This document shows positions 44,507 through 53,646 of a DNA stretch of 64,000 nucleotides, in pieces. Positions within the stretch are counted from its first letter, which is position 1. Each line of letters opens with the position of its first letter. The stretch is from Roseibium porphyridii (lineage in GTDB: Bacteria > Pseudomonadota > Alphaproteobacteria > Rhizobiales > Stappiaceae): assembly GCF_026191725.2 (NCBI RefSeq), contig NZ_CP120863.1, forward strand, positions 1 through 64,000, in the 5' to 3' direction. Below the pieces are notes generated by a model, which worked only from the letters and a program-made list of their open reading frames with translations, did no database searches and was not told where the DNA came from. Position numbers and translations under genes: made by a program.

Positions 44507-45208
44507 CTAACTCCTGTGTGCAATCCAGTTCGGCGGATAGGTCCTTTCGACCGATGGAAGAGTGCGAAGTCGTTCCTCCCACTCAGACAACCTGGGAAAC
44601 TTGCTGCGCCAATTCGAAAGGCCTATTTCATTCATGTCCTCTGGGTTCATCACCACCGACAGATCCAGCATCGCCAGCTCCGGAAACACGACCGCATCAA
44701 CAGCAGTCGGGTTCGGACCTGTGAGATGAGAGTAGTCCGTGAGGAGCGTTTCGAGCTGAGTAAGCTCCTGAAACAAATCGTCCAATGCGATGCGATACGT
44801 CAGCGCATCCGGACCGCCCCACAGCATTTCGTGTGCGGAGGTGGACTGCTTCAGGAAGGGATGAACAGTTTTCGTGCAGGCCTCGCCCAGGTTCTTTGCG
44901 AAGCCGATGGTTAAGTCCCAAATCAAGGCGGCCCCGTCGGCGGTCGCTCCAAACAATGGAATTTCCGGATACTTTCGATCGAGCCAGGCCAAGATAGGAA
45001 TCGCACCCCGGATGACGTGGCCATCTGCCTGAAGCACCGGCATCGTGCCCCTTGGGCTCAGATCAAGTACTTCGACAGGGAGATTGTCTCCCAGGAAGTT
45101 CCCGACAAACGCCCCTTCCCAGGGCAATCTTTTAAAGGCAAAGCCCAAGAGAACCTGCCAGCCCTCCGGTGCGCCGTTGTTCAGATGAAGGACATGATTA
45201 TTAGGCAT
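44507..45208 (-). CDS. Glutathione S-transferase-like protein of the RND operon
   Basis: A 233-residue GST-fold protein: LHLNNGAPEGWQVLLGFAFK, SPRGTMPVLQADGHVIRG, IPILAWLDRKYPEIPLFGAT and TGPNPTAVDAVVFPELAML. Its opening resembles that of the GSTs at 38582 and 39289. It lies 65 bases after the outer membrane protein gene on the same strand, so it is probably the last gene of the RND-LolA-barrel operon. Confidence 0.83.
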   Translation of the reverse strand: MPNNHVLHLNNGAPEGWQVLLGFAFKRLPWEGAFVGNFLGDNLPVEVLDLSPRGTMPVLQADGHVIRGAIPILAWLDRKYPEIPLFGATADGAALIWDLTIGFAKNLGEACTKTVHPFLKQSTSAHEMLWGGPDALTYRIALDDLFQELTQLETLLTDYSHLTGPNPTAVDAVVFPELAMLDLSVVMNPEDMNEIGLSNWRSKFPRLSEWEERLRTLPSVERTYPPNWIAHRS

Positions 45209-45273
45209 AAACTGGTTTCGGTCGGCTGAAGATGGTGGCGGCCCGGCGAATAGAGCCGGGCCGTCTGGGGAGG

Positions 45274-46461
45274 CTAGAAATGACGTTTGATGGTTACGGA
45301 TATGAACCCGTCATTCTCTAGCGGCTTCAGGTCGCTGTTTGAGCCATGAGGGACGAAGAACTGAGCATCGGCATCCAGGGTGAACCCTTCGGCAATCCTG
45401 GTTTCAAATTCGGCTCGGATAGCCATAGAGCCGTCGTCGAGATCGATCGCGCTACCCAAAAGAGCGGAAGTATCACGTTCGTCGTTCGCAGCATATCTAA
45501 GGCCAAGAAACACGTCGTTGTCATAGGGTGTAAACGGATGAAAAACTGTCCGTCCGTCATAAAGGTATTCACCGATCAGCCCCAGATCGCCGTCCGTACC
45601 GGCAATCTGCGAGAGAGTGTATTCTGCGCCAGTTACCAGAGCGCCGAACGTGTCACCCTGCCCTTCGCGGACAATACCTTCAAACTTCAGAAGCAGCGCA
45701 TCCCAGGTATATTGAACCTCCAAGCCGCCCTGGGTGATACGATCATAGTATGGAATGTACGCTGTTCCGGCCCCGTCGAGCACCAACCGTGGTTCTCTGG
45801 ATGTGCCATGGAACGCGCTTACGCCAACATCCAGATTTCCAAACGTGTTGGAGTAGCGCGCCGCGAAGTCAGGTGCCCATTCTTCGGCACTATCTTCAAA
45901 GACTGCGGCCCCTTCGTCGATGGGCAGCGGCAGCAGGAATCGCCCATTGTCGCCGGGGAACTGAACCTTTCTGAACCCTGTCATGGCAAAAAAAGAGAGT
46001 TCGCCCCAGTCTTGTCTGGTGGTTAGTTGAACCATTGGCTGGCCAAGGCGCGCATCCCGGTCGTTATATTCAAGAGCGTCCCGCTGGTTAATGATATCCA
46101 CCAGTTGGCGACTTTCGGTTACACCCCAAAAAACCTTGTTGATCCCGGCAAGGGTCTCCAACTCGCCAAAGTCATGAAAAACAAACGCTTCGCGAATATC
46201 AAAATGCGACCGATCTGTGTCAGCGCTGTCGAGCCGGCCGAACGCCGCAAACTTCAGGAGAGTGTCGCGTTCTTCAGTCGTCCATTTCAGCTCTGGCCTT
46301 GCCAATAAACCGCCCTGAAAGTGAGCCAGTTGACCGGCACTAAATCCGGTCTCTGGAAAATAAGTCGCGTCGGCACCGACATACCCCGAAAACTCAAGTT
46401 CTCCAGCGTTAGCCTGCACTGCAAAGACTGCGCCAGCCAACAAAATTAAAGGTGGCCTCAT
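45274..46461 (-). CDS. Outer membrane beta-barrel protein
   Basis: A 395-residue protein with a signal peptide (LLAGAVFAVQANA-GEL) followed by alternating amphipathic strands, ending VTIKRHF with the terminal Phe that the BAM machinery recognises. Similar barrels occur next to MMPL/RND transporters and LolA-like proteins. The start lies 3 bases after the end of the LolA-like gene. It probably forms the outer-membrane part of the export or trafficking system. Confidence 0.8.
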   Translation of the reverse strand: MRPPLILLAGAVFAVQANAGELEFSGYVGADATYFPETGFSAGQLAHFQGGLLARPELKWTTEERDTLLKFAAFGRLDSADTDRSHFDIREAFVFHDFGELETLAGINKVFWGVTESRQLVDIINQRDALEYNDRDARLGQPMVQLTTRQDWGELSFFAMTGFRKVQFPGDNGRFLLPLPIDEGAAVFEDSAEEWAPDFAARYSNTFGNLDVGVSAFHGTSREPRLVLDGAGTAYIPYYDRITQGGLEVQYTWDALLLKFEGIVREGQGDTFGALVTGAEYTLSQIAGTDGDLGLIGEYLYDGRTVFHPFTPYDNDVFLGLRYAANDERDTSALLGSAIDLDDGSMAIRAEFETRIAEGFTLDADAQFFVPHGSNSDLKPLENDGFISVTIKRHF

Positions 46462-46464
46462 TCG

Positions 46465-47280
46465 CTACCACCTCAAATTCTTGAGACTGCCGGACTTGAA
46501 GTCGGAGGCGGACAAACCGGACTTGAAGCGGTAGTTGTTGAAGATCAAGTCCGTGCTTTTGCCGTTTCGCAGGTTCTCCATGCGCATTAGATGCGGACGC
46601 AGATAGCCGGAGACATTCTTGTACTTCGAGAATGAGAGCCGCTTGGCCAGATCACCGGAACGATTGAAGAAGTCGATCCGCATGATCATACCGTTGCCCT
46701 GGTTGAACCAGGCATGTTGTTTCGAGTAGCCGGAGTTTTTGTAGAGCGGAACGCGTTCAACAATATCACAAGTGGCAGAGCCACACTTTTCGGTTTTGAG
46801 CCAATTGTAGCTGTATTTTCCGAGCTCCTGACCCGTGATATCTTCGTAGGCGAATTCACTGCCGACGAAAGGACCGGATTTGTTCGAAGAAGATATCCGC
46901 TTCACACGCTTGGCGGCAGGAAGATAGATCCATTGATCGTCATTCGCGGTCAGCTTGGCATGAGACAGCACAGCCGTACCCTTCACGTCTTTAGGTGACT
47001 GAAACACCGAGATCGTCTTGTCGCCGACTTTGCCGCCACCCCGTTCCAATGTCAGAACAGTCAGCTCGCGCTTTGATGATTGTCCTCCTGAATTCTTGAG
47101 AACCATGGTTGCCGTGGCGACATGATCACCAAATCCGTTGTCGATCTGATCATAGCGGGCTGCAATTTCTTTGCCTTTTGCCGAGTCGGCTTGTGCTCCA
47201 GGTATGATGAGCGCTGAGAATGTTGCGGCAAGTGCGATGCCTCGGATTGAAGTATTAGGAAGCGGAAAGTGCATGGTCAT
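46465..47280 (-). CDS. Outer membrane lipoprotein-sorting (LolA-like) protein
   Basis: A 271-residue periplasmic protein with a signal peptide (to about PGAQA-DSA) and a LolA/LppX-like fold: LTVLTLERGGGKVGDKTISV, QWIYLPAAKRVKRISSSNKS, GSEFAYEDITGQELGKYSYN and a C-terminal NYRFKSGLSASDF. Such proteins carry hydrophobic molecules across the periplasm and usually pair with MMPL-type RND proteins. The ATG at 47280 overlaps the RND stop by 26 bases. Confidence 0.87.
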   Translation of the reverse strand: MTMHFPLPNTSIRGIALAATFSALIIPGAQADSAKGKEIAARYDQIDNGFGDHVATATMVLKNSGGQSSKRELTVLTLERGGGKVGDKTISVFQSPKDVKGTAVLSHAKLTANDDQWIYLPAAKRVKRISSSNKSGPFVGSEFAYEDITGQELGKYSYNWLKTEKCGSATCDIVERVPLYKNSGYSKQHAWFNQGNGMIMRIDFFNRSGDLAKRLSFSKYKNVSGYLRPHLMRMENLRNGKSTDLIFNNYRFKSGLSASDFKSGSLKNLRW

Positions 47281-49615
47281 TTGTTCCTTTGTCTTTGATG
47301 TTTGAAGAGGAGGTTTCTGACTTGCGGCCGCCCAAAAGCAGGAGGGCCGGGAGCATCAGGAAGTCGAAGACAAGTGCGACGACGACTGTGATTGCCGTCA
47401 GCAGGCCGAGCTGCCCATTCACCTGGAATGAGGAATAAGCGATGATTGCAAATCCGATCCCGACAATGACGCTGGTATAAACAAGCGCTTCACCGACTTC
47501 CTTGAAGGCATATCGGATCGCATCTTCACGGCTGAGATGCTTCTCGCGGCGTGCATTCAGGTATTTGGTCAGGAAATGGACAGTGTAGTCTACGACGATG
47601 CCAAGGGACGCCGCCCCGATCACTGAGGCGGCCATTCCTATATAACCAACCGCTATCGCCCAGAAGCCGAATGTCGCAAGCGCTGGCACCATGTTGGTGA
47701 CCACGGACAAAGCACCCAGGGAAACGCTACGCAAAGTAACCATCATCATAAGAGCGATCGACACCACTGCGATAATGTTTCCGACGATCATCGCATCTAT
47801 GTTGCGCTGCGCGAGAAGCCCGAAGATCACGCTGGTTCCGGTTGGCGAAGCCGCCATGCGGGCTGGTGCGTTGTCCGCAAGCCAGGTATCCATACGTGCA
47901 GTGAAGGCCTGCTGCTGGGACACCCGCATATCGTGAAGGCTGATAGTTACTCTGGACGCAGACTTGTCGATATTGATCCGGTCGTTCAGATCAAGGCCAT
48001 ATGGCAAAGACAGTTCATAAAGCAGCAAATACTGGGCTGAAAGCTCTGCATCTTCAGGGATCCGATAGAACGCCGGATCATCATTGTTCATGTTCTGATT
48101 GAGGCGTTTGATCGTATCTGAAAAAGACGACACATGCTGAACCTCTGGCTGCTCGCGGAGCCAGGACATGAGATTGTCGAGCGTCTGAAGATATTCCGGA
48201 TCGCTAACACCGCCGGGGCGACCGGATTCAAATGAAAATTCCTGATAGTCGTTTCCGCGAATATTGGCGGTCGAGAAGTCATTGTCCTGCCTGATCTGCA
48301 GGTCTTCCGAGAAGTAGAGCGAAAATCTGTCGTCAAGATCGTTTGTGAAAGCGAGCCCAACGAGCGCGATCGACGCGAAAGTGCCAACAATCAGAATGCG
48401 CCCCTTGAAGGCGATGGCAAATTCAGCAAATCGCTCCAGCGGTTTATCGAGCAGTCCCGGTTTTGGCTCTGCGGCGGATTTGAGCGGAAAAACTGCCAAC
48501 AGTGCAGGGACCAATGTGATGGCGAGAATCCATGCGGCCAAAACGCCAAGAGCTGTAATGTTTCCCAGATACTGAAACGGAGGCGCATCGGAGTAGTTCA
48601 GGCTCAAAAACCCCGCTGTCGTGGTTGCTGAAGTCACGAACAAGGCTGTGAAGTTTTTCTTCAACCCGATCCGGATCGCATCGAATTTCTCAAGCCCGTT
48701 TCGCAAGTTTCTCTGCACGGCGCTAATTATGTGAATACAGTCCGCGACCGCGAGCGTCAGAATGATGTTCGGAGCAATAATCGTGATCGGCGCGAGCGAC
48801 ATACCAAGGTGCCCCGCCAAGCCAAGGGCAACAAAGGTTGACAGGATGATTGTCGCAAGTGTTGCTAGTGTGCCCACGAAACTGCGCAGAAGCAGCAATG
48901 TCAGCAGGACAACTGCCCCATACATAATTGGAACAAGTGTCGCGCCGTCCCGCTCTCCTGACTCATTGAAGGCATTGTTGAACATAGCAACGCCTGTGAG
49001 TGCAACTCTCAAGTCCGGGTGTTCTGCCCGTAAGTCCGCAGCGATCTCGCGCGCGGCGGCGACTGTGTTCTTCAACCCTTCGGCATCATTTTCCTGAAAG
49101 TTGATGGTTACATTGACAGCCGTCGTTCGCATGTCTTCAGAGACCATGTATTTGTAAAGAGCGGGCTCGGAGATTGAATATTCGCCTCTCGATTTCAGCT
49201 CCGCAGCGGTAAGCGCTTCGGCTCTCTCGACAAGATCCGTAACGATCAAACCTTCTTCGTCACCAGTCGTGTGCTGAAAATTGCTTATGGAGTCGACACG
49301 GGACGCATTTGGTATTGTCCAGGCACGCTCAGTCAGCCCCTCAACTATCACCGCCATTCTCTTGTCAAAGGCGTTGCCTTCCGGAAGCTGCAGGATGAAG
49401 TTGACGTTATCGTTCTTGGCGAAGGTCGCCTGAAATTCGTCCCACTTCTTTAGATCCGGATTCTGCTCTCCGAAAAAGATCCGGTAGTGGCTGATGAATT
49501 CTAGTTTGGTCACTCCACTAGATGCTGCTGCAGAAGCAACGATGGCAGCGATGATGACCATCCACCTAAACCGGACGATCCCGACAATAAATCGGTCAAC
49601 AATTGAAGGTGCCAA
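47255..49615 (-). CDS. RND/MMPL-type exporter
   Basis: A 786-residue inner-membrane protein with two sets of six helices and two large periplasmic loops (about residues 40-225 and 420-600). Sterol-sensing/MMPL-type segments are present: IAPNIILTLAVADCIHIISA and ASLGIVVDYTVHFLTKYLNA, each with the Asp expected for proton coupling. It starts at TTG 49615 behind GGGAGG. It heads a minus-strand operon with LolA-like, barrel and GST genes, so it likely moves a hydrophobic compound or lipid to the outer membrane. An ACTTG-N7-CAAGT box lies 31 bases upstream. Confidence 0.9.
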   Translation of the reverse strand: MAPSIVDRFIVGIVRFRWMVIIAAIVASAAASSGVTKLEFISHYRIFFGEQNPDLKKWDEFQATFAKNDNVNFILQLPEGNAFDKRMAVIVEGLTERAWTIPNASRVDSISNFQHTTGDEEGLIVTDLVERAEALTAAELKSRGEYSISEPALYKYMVSEDMRTTAVNVTINFQENDAEGLKNTVAAAREIAADLRAEHPDLRVALTGVAMFNNAFNESGERDGATLVPIMYGAVVLLTLLLLRSFVGTLATLATIILSTFVALGLAGHLGMSLAPITIIAPNIILTLAVADCIHIISAVQRNLRNGLEKFDAIRIGLKKNFTALFVTSATTTAGFLSLNYSDAPPFQYLGNITALGVLAAWILAITLVPALLAVFPLKSAAEPKPGLLDKPLERFAEFAIAFKGRILIVGTFASIALVGLAFTNDLDDRFSLYFSEDLQIRQDNDFSTANIRGNDYQEFSFESGRPGGVSDPEYLQTLDNLMSWLREQPEVQHVSSFSDTIKRLNQNMNNDDPAFYRIPEDAELSAQYLLLYELSLPYGLDLNDRINIDKSASRVTISLHDMRVSQQQAFTARMDTWLADNAPARMAASPTGTSVIFGLLAQRNIDAMIVGNIIAVVSIALMMMVTLRSVSLGALSVVTNMVPALATFGFWAIAVGYIGMAASVIGAASLGIVVDYTVHFLTKYLNARREKHLSREDAIRYAFKEVGEALVYTSVIVGIGFAIIAYSSFQVNGQLGLLTAITVVVALVFDFLMLPALLLLGGRKSETSSSNIKDKGTNDHALSAS

Positions 49616-49645
49616 TTGATCCTCCCTCTTTCGAGGCCTCTATCT

Positions 49646-49693
49646 CACTTGCTTTTTACAAGTGATAAATATATCAATTTTGATTTGCAAGTG
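49646..49693. promoter_or_regulatory. ACTTG-N7-CAAGT operator in the RND promoter
   Basis: CACTTG-CTTTTTA-CAAGTG (49646-49664) followed by ATAAATATAT matches the box before the HxlR gene at 38153. A further CAAGTG half-site follows at 49688-49693, preceded by TTTTGATTTG as in the palindrome at 41731. Confidence 0.6.
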
Positions 49694-49843
49694 AATTTTT
49701 TGCCTGACACGATTCCGCCATGAAAAGCACAAAATATTGATAAATTTATTTTATATCTGTTGAAGTGCTGTAAATTCCACAGAACTTGCGGCTGATGTTG
49801 CAGATCTTAAACTTCTAAATAACAAGCTTAATTTGAATGAATC

Positions 49844-50101
49844 ATGCCAAAACTACTGGAATTAACGTGCTTCGCCGCTGCTGCCGAAAACGGAAGTCTG
49901 CGTAAGGTGGCAAAAGCGCTGGGTATGGGAGAACCCAGCATCAGCCGTACAATCGTTAAACTGGGAGTTTCGCTATTGGAGCGCAGCAATACCAGTGTTC
50001 GTCTTACCAACGCCGGCCGTTGTTATTTGCCTGAAGCAAAGTCTGCTATATTGCAACGAGTGGCCGCCCCGGCTTTGTCGGAGGCTCCAACTCTTGAGTA
50101 G
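49844..50101 (+). pseudogene. LysR-type HTH fragment
   Basis: The 85 residues form a LysR DNA-binding domain: LLELTCFAAAAENGSLRKVA, MGEPSISRTIVKL and LLERSNTSVRLTNAGRCYLP. A stop follows at 50101, before any effector domain; the next 200 bases do not resemble LysR in any frame. It resembles the N terminus of the neighbouring LysR at 50330, so it may be a decayed duplicate. The rest of the 49616-50329 interval holds the RND promoter and nothing else that I recognise. Confidence 0.6.
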
Positions 50102-50329
50102 AATGGAGCATCTACGGCGGATAAGCGATCCTCCTGAACATGCTGACTCAAGACCATATCCCGAGGGAATTTTGGTTTCGTTTGCAAAAGCGGTTTACAT
50201 CCTAGCCGAGCAATTCCAAGAAGCCTCAGAAGCTCCCATCTATCGCAATAGCGTTAACTACAGGGGAGATTTGCAGAACTGACAAAAAATAATCCGCAAA
50301 GTTTTACCAGATCCATTGAGATCAGGCAC

Positions 50330-51220
50330 TTGCAATACGCCGCTGCAGCAGAAAAACACGGAAGCTTCCGTAAAGCCTCACTCGCTCTGGGTGTGAAGCA
50401 ATCGACACTCAGTCGTACGATTGCTCAAATGGAAAATCGACTCGGCCTAATACTGTTCGAGCGTACCCATGGTGGAGTACGACTTACAAAAGTTGGTTCA
50501 GAGATAATACGAACTTGCCGGTATCTCGTCGAAACCATCGATCTAATGGAGTCGAGCGCAGCTTCACTCAGCCGAGGTGAAACAGGTCACTTCACTGTCG
50601 GATTCTATACCTCTCTTTCAGCTGGTAACTTGCGCGCGACCCTGACGGAGTTCGCAGGAAAGTTCCCAAGGATCATTTTCCGAACAGTCGAAGCCTCTCG
50701 AACACATCTGTTTTCCGATCTGGAGAGCGGGGTTCTTGACGTCGCAGTTGTAACCGGAGACCCGGAGCCGGGAGAGAAAAATGCGATGTGTCTTTGGACA
50801 GAGCGGGTCATGGCAGTCCTGCCTGAAATCCATCCCATGGTAGAGAAGAAGCAGGTTCATTGGAGCGACTTGAGAGATGAAACATTCCTTCTCAGAAGCG
50901 CTGACCCAGGAGCTGAGTTTCGAGATATTCTTGTTTCCAAGTTCGCACAGTTTGGAGCTCAGCCGAGGTTAGTTGTTCACGATGCGAGCCAAGAAAGCAT
51001 TGGGAGCCTGGTGGGTGCAAGGTTTGGCATCAGCCTCGTTACAGAGGCCAGTATCGGGACCAGAATACCTGGTGTCACCTATCGCGAACTCCGGGGCGGA
51101 AACGGCCCGAGCCGGATCAGCTATGCCGCTCATTGGCGTGGTGACAACCACAACCCAGCGCTGGCCAACTTCATTGCTCTCCTGGAAGAGCGTTATCCCT
51201 CACTTGCCGGTCTTGACTAA
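50330..51220 (+). CDS. LysR-family transcriptional regulator
   Basis: A 296-residue LysR regulator: HTH with EKHGSFRKASLALGVKQSTL, SRTIAQMENRLG and LILFERTHGGVRLTKVG, then a periplasmic-binding-protein-like effector domain from about residue 85. The called start is TTG 50330. In-frame codons upstream read IEIRHLQYA, the usual LysR opening, yet no ATG/GTG precedes them; an ATT or CTG start or a lost start codon is possible. Its 3' end overlaps the convergent DUF2274 gene by 50 bases. Confidence 0.83.
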   Translation: MQYAAAAEKHGSFRKASLALGVKQSTLSRTIAQMENRLGLILFERTHGGVRLTKVGSEIIRTCRYLVETIDLMESSAASLSRGETGHFTVGFYTSLSAGNLRATLTEFAGKFPRIIFRTVEASRTHLFSDLESGVLDVAVVTGDPEPGEKNAMCLWTERVMAVLPEIHPMVEKKQVHWSDLRDETFLLRSADPGAEFRDILVSKFAQFGAQPRLVVHDASQESIGSLVGARFGISLVTEASIGTRIPGVTYRELRGGNGPSRISYAAHWRGDNHNPALANFIALLEERYPSLAGLD

Positions 51221-51434
51221 CCGTGCGCTTCGCCTTCGCAAATCCACGATCCGTTGCAATGAACCGTTCCAGCATCGGAACGATCAGTTTGACTGGCTCT
51301 TCGACGGTCTGCCCACTCTGCCTTCCAAGAATCTCGGCATAGGCCACCAGATCCCGATGCAGCTTCGCCGGCAGTTCCACGCTCACCTTGACCGGCTTGT
51401 CGTCCGGTAGCGGCCCCAGTTTCAGCTTTGCCAT
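51171..51434 (-). CDS. DUF2274 protein at the end of the trb operon
   Basis: An 87-residue protein typical of the DUF2274 family found directly after trbI: KLGPLPDDKPVKVSVELPAK, a RHH-like LHRDLVAYAEILGRQSG and PVKLIVPMLERFIATDRGF. ATG 51434 with GGAGG 6 bases upstream is preferred to the TTG at 51440. The trbI stop lies 2 bases upstream. It may be a small DNA-binding regulator. Its end overlaps the convergent LysR gene by 50 bases. Confidence 0.82.
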   Translation of the reverse strand: MAKLKLGPLPDDKPVKVSVELPAKLHRDLVAYAEILGRQSGQTVEEPVKLIVPMLERFIATDRGFAKAKRTVSQDRQVRDNALPGEQ

Positions 51435-51436
51435 AG

Positions 51437-52603
51437 TCAACCTCCGTAAGGTTCAAGCACAAGATCACGGGTGACGATCACACGCACCGGGAATCCCGGC
51501 CGGATCGTCAGCGTGGGCGCGACCTGCAACTGACGCTGGATCATCTGCTGACCGGCATCGTCGATCGTGTTCTGAGCGCCTTCGCGGATCGCCTGAACCA
51601 GGCGGTCGTCGTCACTTGCTGCCAGTTCTGCACCGACGCTGAGCAGCGTCGACAGCCCGGCCGCCTTGGCAAGATCCCACCAGTGATAGTCGACCCCATC
51701 CTCCAGGCCGGCATACCCAAGCGTGTCTGCTCCCGGCTGACGTTCGAGCACGATGGACCGGCCATTCGGGAGGATCAGCCGGTTCCAGACGAGCAGCACA
51801 CGGTGCTGGCCAAAGCCGATATCGTTGGAATACTCGCCGATGATACGGGTGCCCTGTGGGATCAGAAGCGATCTCCCGGTCGGACTGTCATAGACATGCT
51901 GGGTGACCTGGGCAGAGATCTGCCCGGGCAGATCGGAGCGGATCCCGGTGATGAGCGCGGCGGGAATGACGGTCCCGGCCTGCAGCACATAGGGCGATGC
52001 CGACGCCATGACACGATCGGGAGCCGTGGTCCGGCGGTCCACAGCCGCATTCAGAAACGCGGTATTGCTGTCTTGTGCGGTAACTCCACCTGGAGCACTG
52101 CCGCTGATCGATGACAATGCGCCGAGCCCTGCCCTACTTGATGCCGCCTGCCCCGTCTGGAAAAAAACACGGCTGGTGCGGGCAGCCTCTTCCTCGGCAA
52201 GACGGCGCTGTTCCTTCTCATCTAGTGTGGGCGTCTGGATCGCCGGCGGCACAACAGGCTGTCCACGCTCCTGCGCCTTGAGGATCGGCCGGCCGAGATC
52301 CCCCGGCAAGGGTGGGCCGAGAACCGGGCCGGTATAGTCACTTGGCAGAGTGCTCAGCCCATCAGCGGTGTTCCGGTTTTCCGTTGAGAACAACTCCTCA
52401 CCTTCACCGTTTCGGTCCGGTGCCTGAAGCGCGTAGATCAAGGCTCCTCCGATGCCGAGCAAGGCGACGAACCCGACCCCGGCCAGCACCTTGCGCGAGA
52501 GACGCGTCACACGTGGTGGATCAGGTCGCAGCCGCATCGCAGCCCTGACATCAGCGTTGATGTGCGTTTCGCCGTCTTCGTTTTTCTGCTCTTGATCGTT
52601 CAC
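51437..52603 (-). CDS. trbI: T4SS core protein TrbI (VirB10 family)
   Basis: VirB10 homologue linking inner and outer membrane parts of the secretion channel, 388 residues. One transmembrane helix (about residues 40-58, VLAGVGFVALLGIGGALIYA) is followed by a Pro-rich periplasmic stretch and the C-terminal barrel domain: VIPAALITGIRSDLPGQISA, LLIPQGTRIIGEYSNDIGFG and RLILPNGRSIVLERQPGADT. It overlaps trbG by 4 bases. Confidence 0.95.
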   Translation of the reverse strand: MNDQEQKNEDGETHINADVRAAMRLRPDPPRVTRLSRKVLAGVGFVALLGIGGALIYALQAPDRNGEGEELFSTENRNTADGLSTLPSDYTGPVLGPPLPGDLGRPILKAQERGQPVVPPAIQTPTLDEKEQRRLAEEEAARTSRVFFQTGQAASSRAGLGALSSISGSAPGGVTAQDSNTAFLNAAVDRRTTAPDRVMASASPYVLQAGTVIPAALITGIRSDLPGQISAQVTQHVYDSPTGRSLLIPQGTRIIGEYSNDIGFGQHRVLLVWNRLILPNGRSIVLERQPGADTLGYAGLEDGVDYHWWDLAKAAGLSTLLSVGAELAASDDDRLVQAIREGAQNTIDDAGQQMIQRQLQVAPTLTIRPGFPVRVIVTRDLVLEPYGG

Positions 52604-53646
52604 GCCCCCTCACCTCCATTGCCGAACTCTGTTGACCCGGAATGGGGACCGCCTCTTTGTCCTTCTGTCGGACCCTCGCGTCGTTCTTCCGTCCGAACGA
52701 TCCTAACCGTCTGCTGGCGCTTGTCGCTGCCGAGGCGCAGTTCCGCGGCCCCAAAAATCCGATCGACGATCAGGATATTCCTGTAAACGCGGCTGTTGAC
52801 GATTTGAGGTTTGCCATCGGGTCCGAGCACGAAGACCGGCGGCATCTCCCCCTGAACGATTCCGCCCGGGAACTCGACATAGACCCGCCTGCCGTCGTCA
52901 TAGACGGCGACCGGGCGCCAGGGCGGGGAGTCGCCGGTCAGCCCATAGCGATAGTTCCGTGCCGCGACCGCCGGAATGCGCGGCGTTGCCGGGACGACAG
53001 GACGCTGCGAGCTGGGTGGCCGGGGATAGTTCCAGGCAACGGCAGGCATATAGGAGCCCTCACTCGAGCGCAGCTCGATCCTGTAGATCCGCCGGTCGGT
53101 GGTAACGACCAGATTGGTGTCGATGTCCGGACGCGCCGGCTTGACGAGGATGTGGACTTGGGGCTCTTCACCCGAGCCGCTGGTCGTATCGCCGATGATC
53201 CAGCGGGCCGTATCGCCGGCCGCGATCGGGCCGGTGCCTGTCAGGGCTTCGCCCGGTTCCAGCGCAATGTCGGTGATCTTTCCGGGAGCCGTATAGACCT
53301 GATAGAGCGCGCCTTCCGACCAGGGATAGATCTGGATGGCATTGTAGTAGCCCTCGCGCCGCGGCTCGATGCGTGCGGCTGCGTTGGCATTCTCGATCCT
53401 GCCGGCTAACGTTTTTGCCGCCTTGCCACCTTTTGCCGGGGACCAGGCCGGTGGCACATGAAGAGGCTTGGGCCGCTCTTCGCCCACGGTTCTGGGTACC
53501 GCCAGCAACGGCGGCACAGTCTGATCGTAACTGATCTGCGGCGGCGTGTAGCTGGCGCAGCCCGCCAACGCTGCTGCGCTAAGCAGAGCCGCACATGCGG
53601 AGATCCGGAATGCCGGAAATGCGGGTTTACGGAAAACCGTCTTCAT
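52600..53646 (-). CDS. trbG: T4SS protein TrbG (VirB9 family)
   Basis: VirB9 homologue of the outer-membrane core complex, 348 residues. It is longer than usual at both ends. The N terminus has a lipoprotein-like signal (AALAGCAS, lipid Cys near 29). The VirB9 domain shows AIQIYPWSEGALYQVYTAPG, ITDIALEPGEALTGTGPIAA, TNLVVTTDRRIYRIELRS and VYVEFPGGI. Overlaps trbF by 4 bases. Confidence 0.94.
   Translation of the reverse strand: MKTVFRKPAFPAFRISACAALLSAAALAGCASYTPPQISYDQTVPPLLAVPRTVGEERPKPLHVPPAWSPAKGGKAAKTLAGRIENANAAARIEPRREGYYNAIQIYPWSEGALYQVYTAPGKITDIALEPGEALTGTGPIAAGDTARWIIGDTTSGSGEEPQVHILVKPARPDIDTNLVVTTDRRIYRIELRSSEGSYMPAVAWNYPRPPSSQRPVVPATPRIPAVAARNYRYGLTGDSPPWRPVAVYDDGRRVYVEFPGGIVQGEMPPVFVLGPDGKPQIVNSRVYRNILIVDRIFGAAELRLGSDKRQQTVRIVRTEERREGPTEGQRGGPHSGSTEFGNGGEGA

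Noticed and set aside
44325..44582. 85-codon minus-strand frame after the GST gene
   Set aside because: It overlaps the GST 3' end in another frame and has no ribosome site. The last 40 codons look faintly protein-like, but not enough to call.
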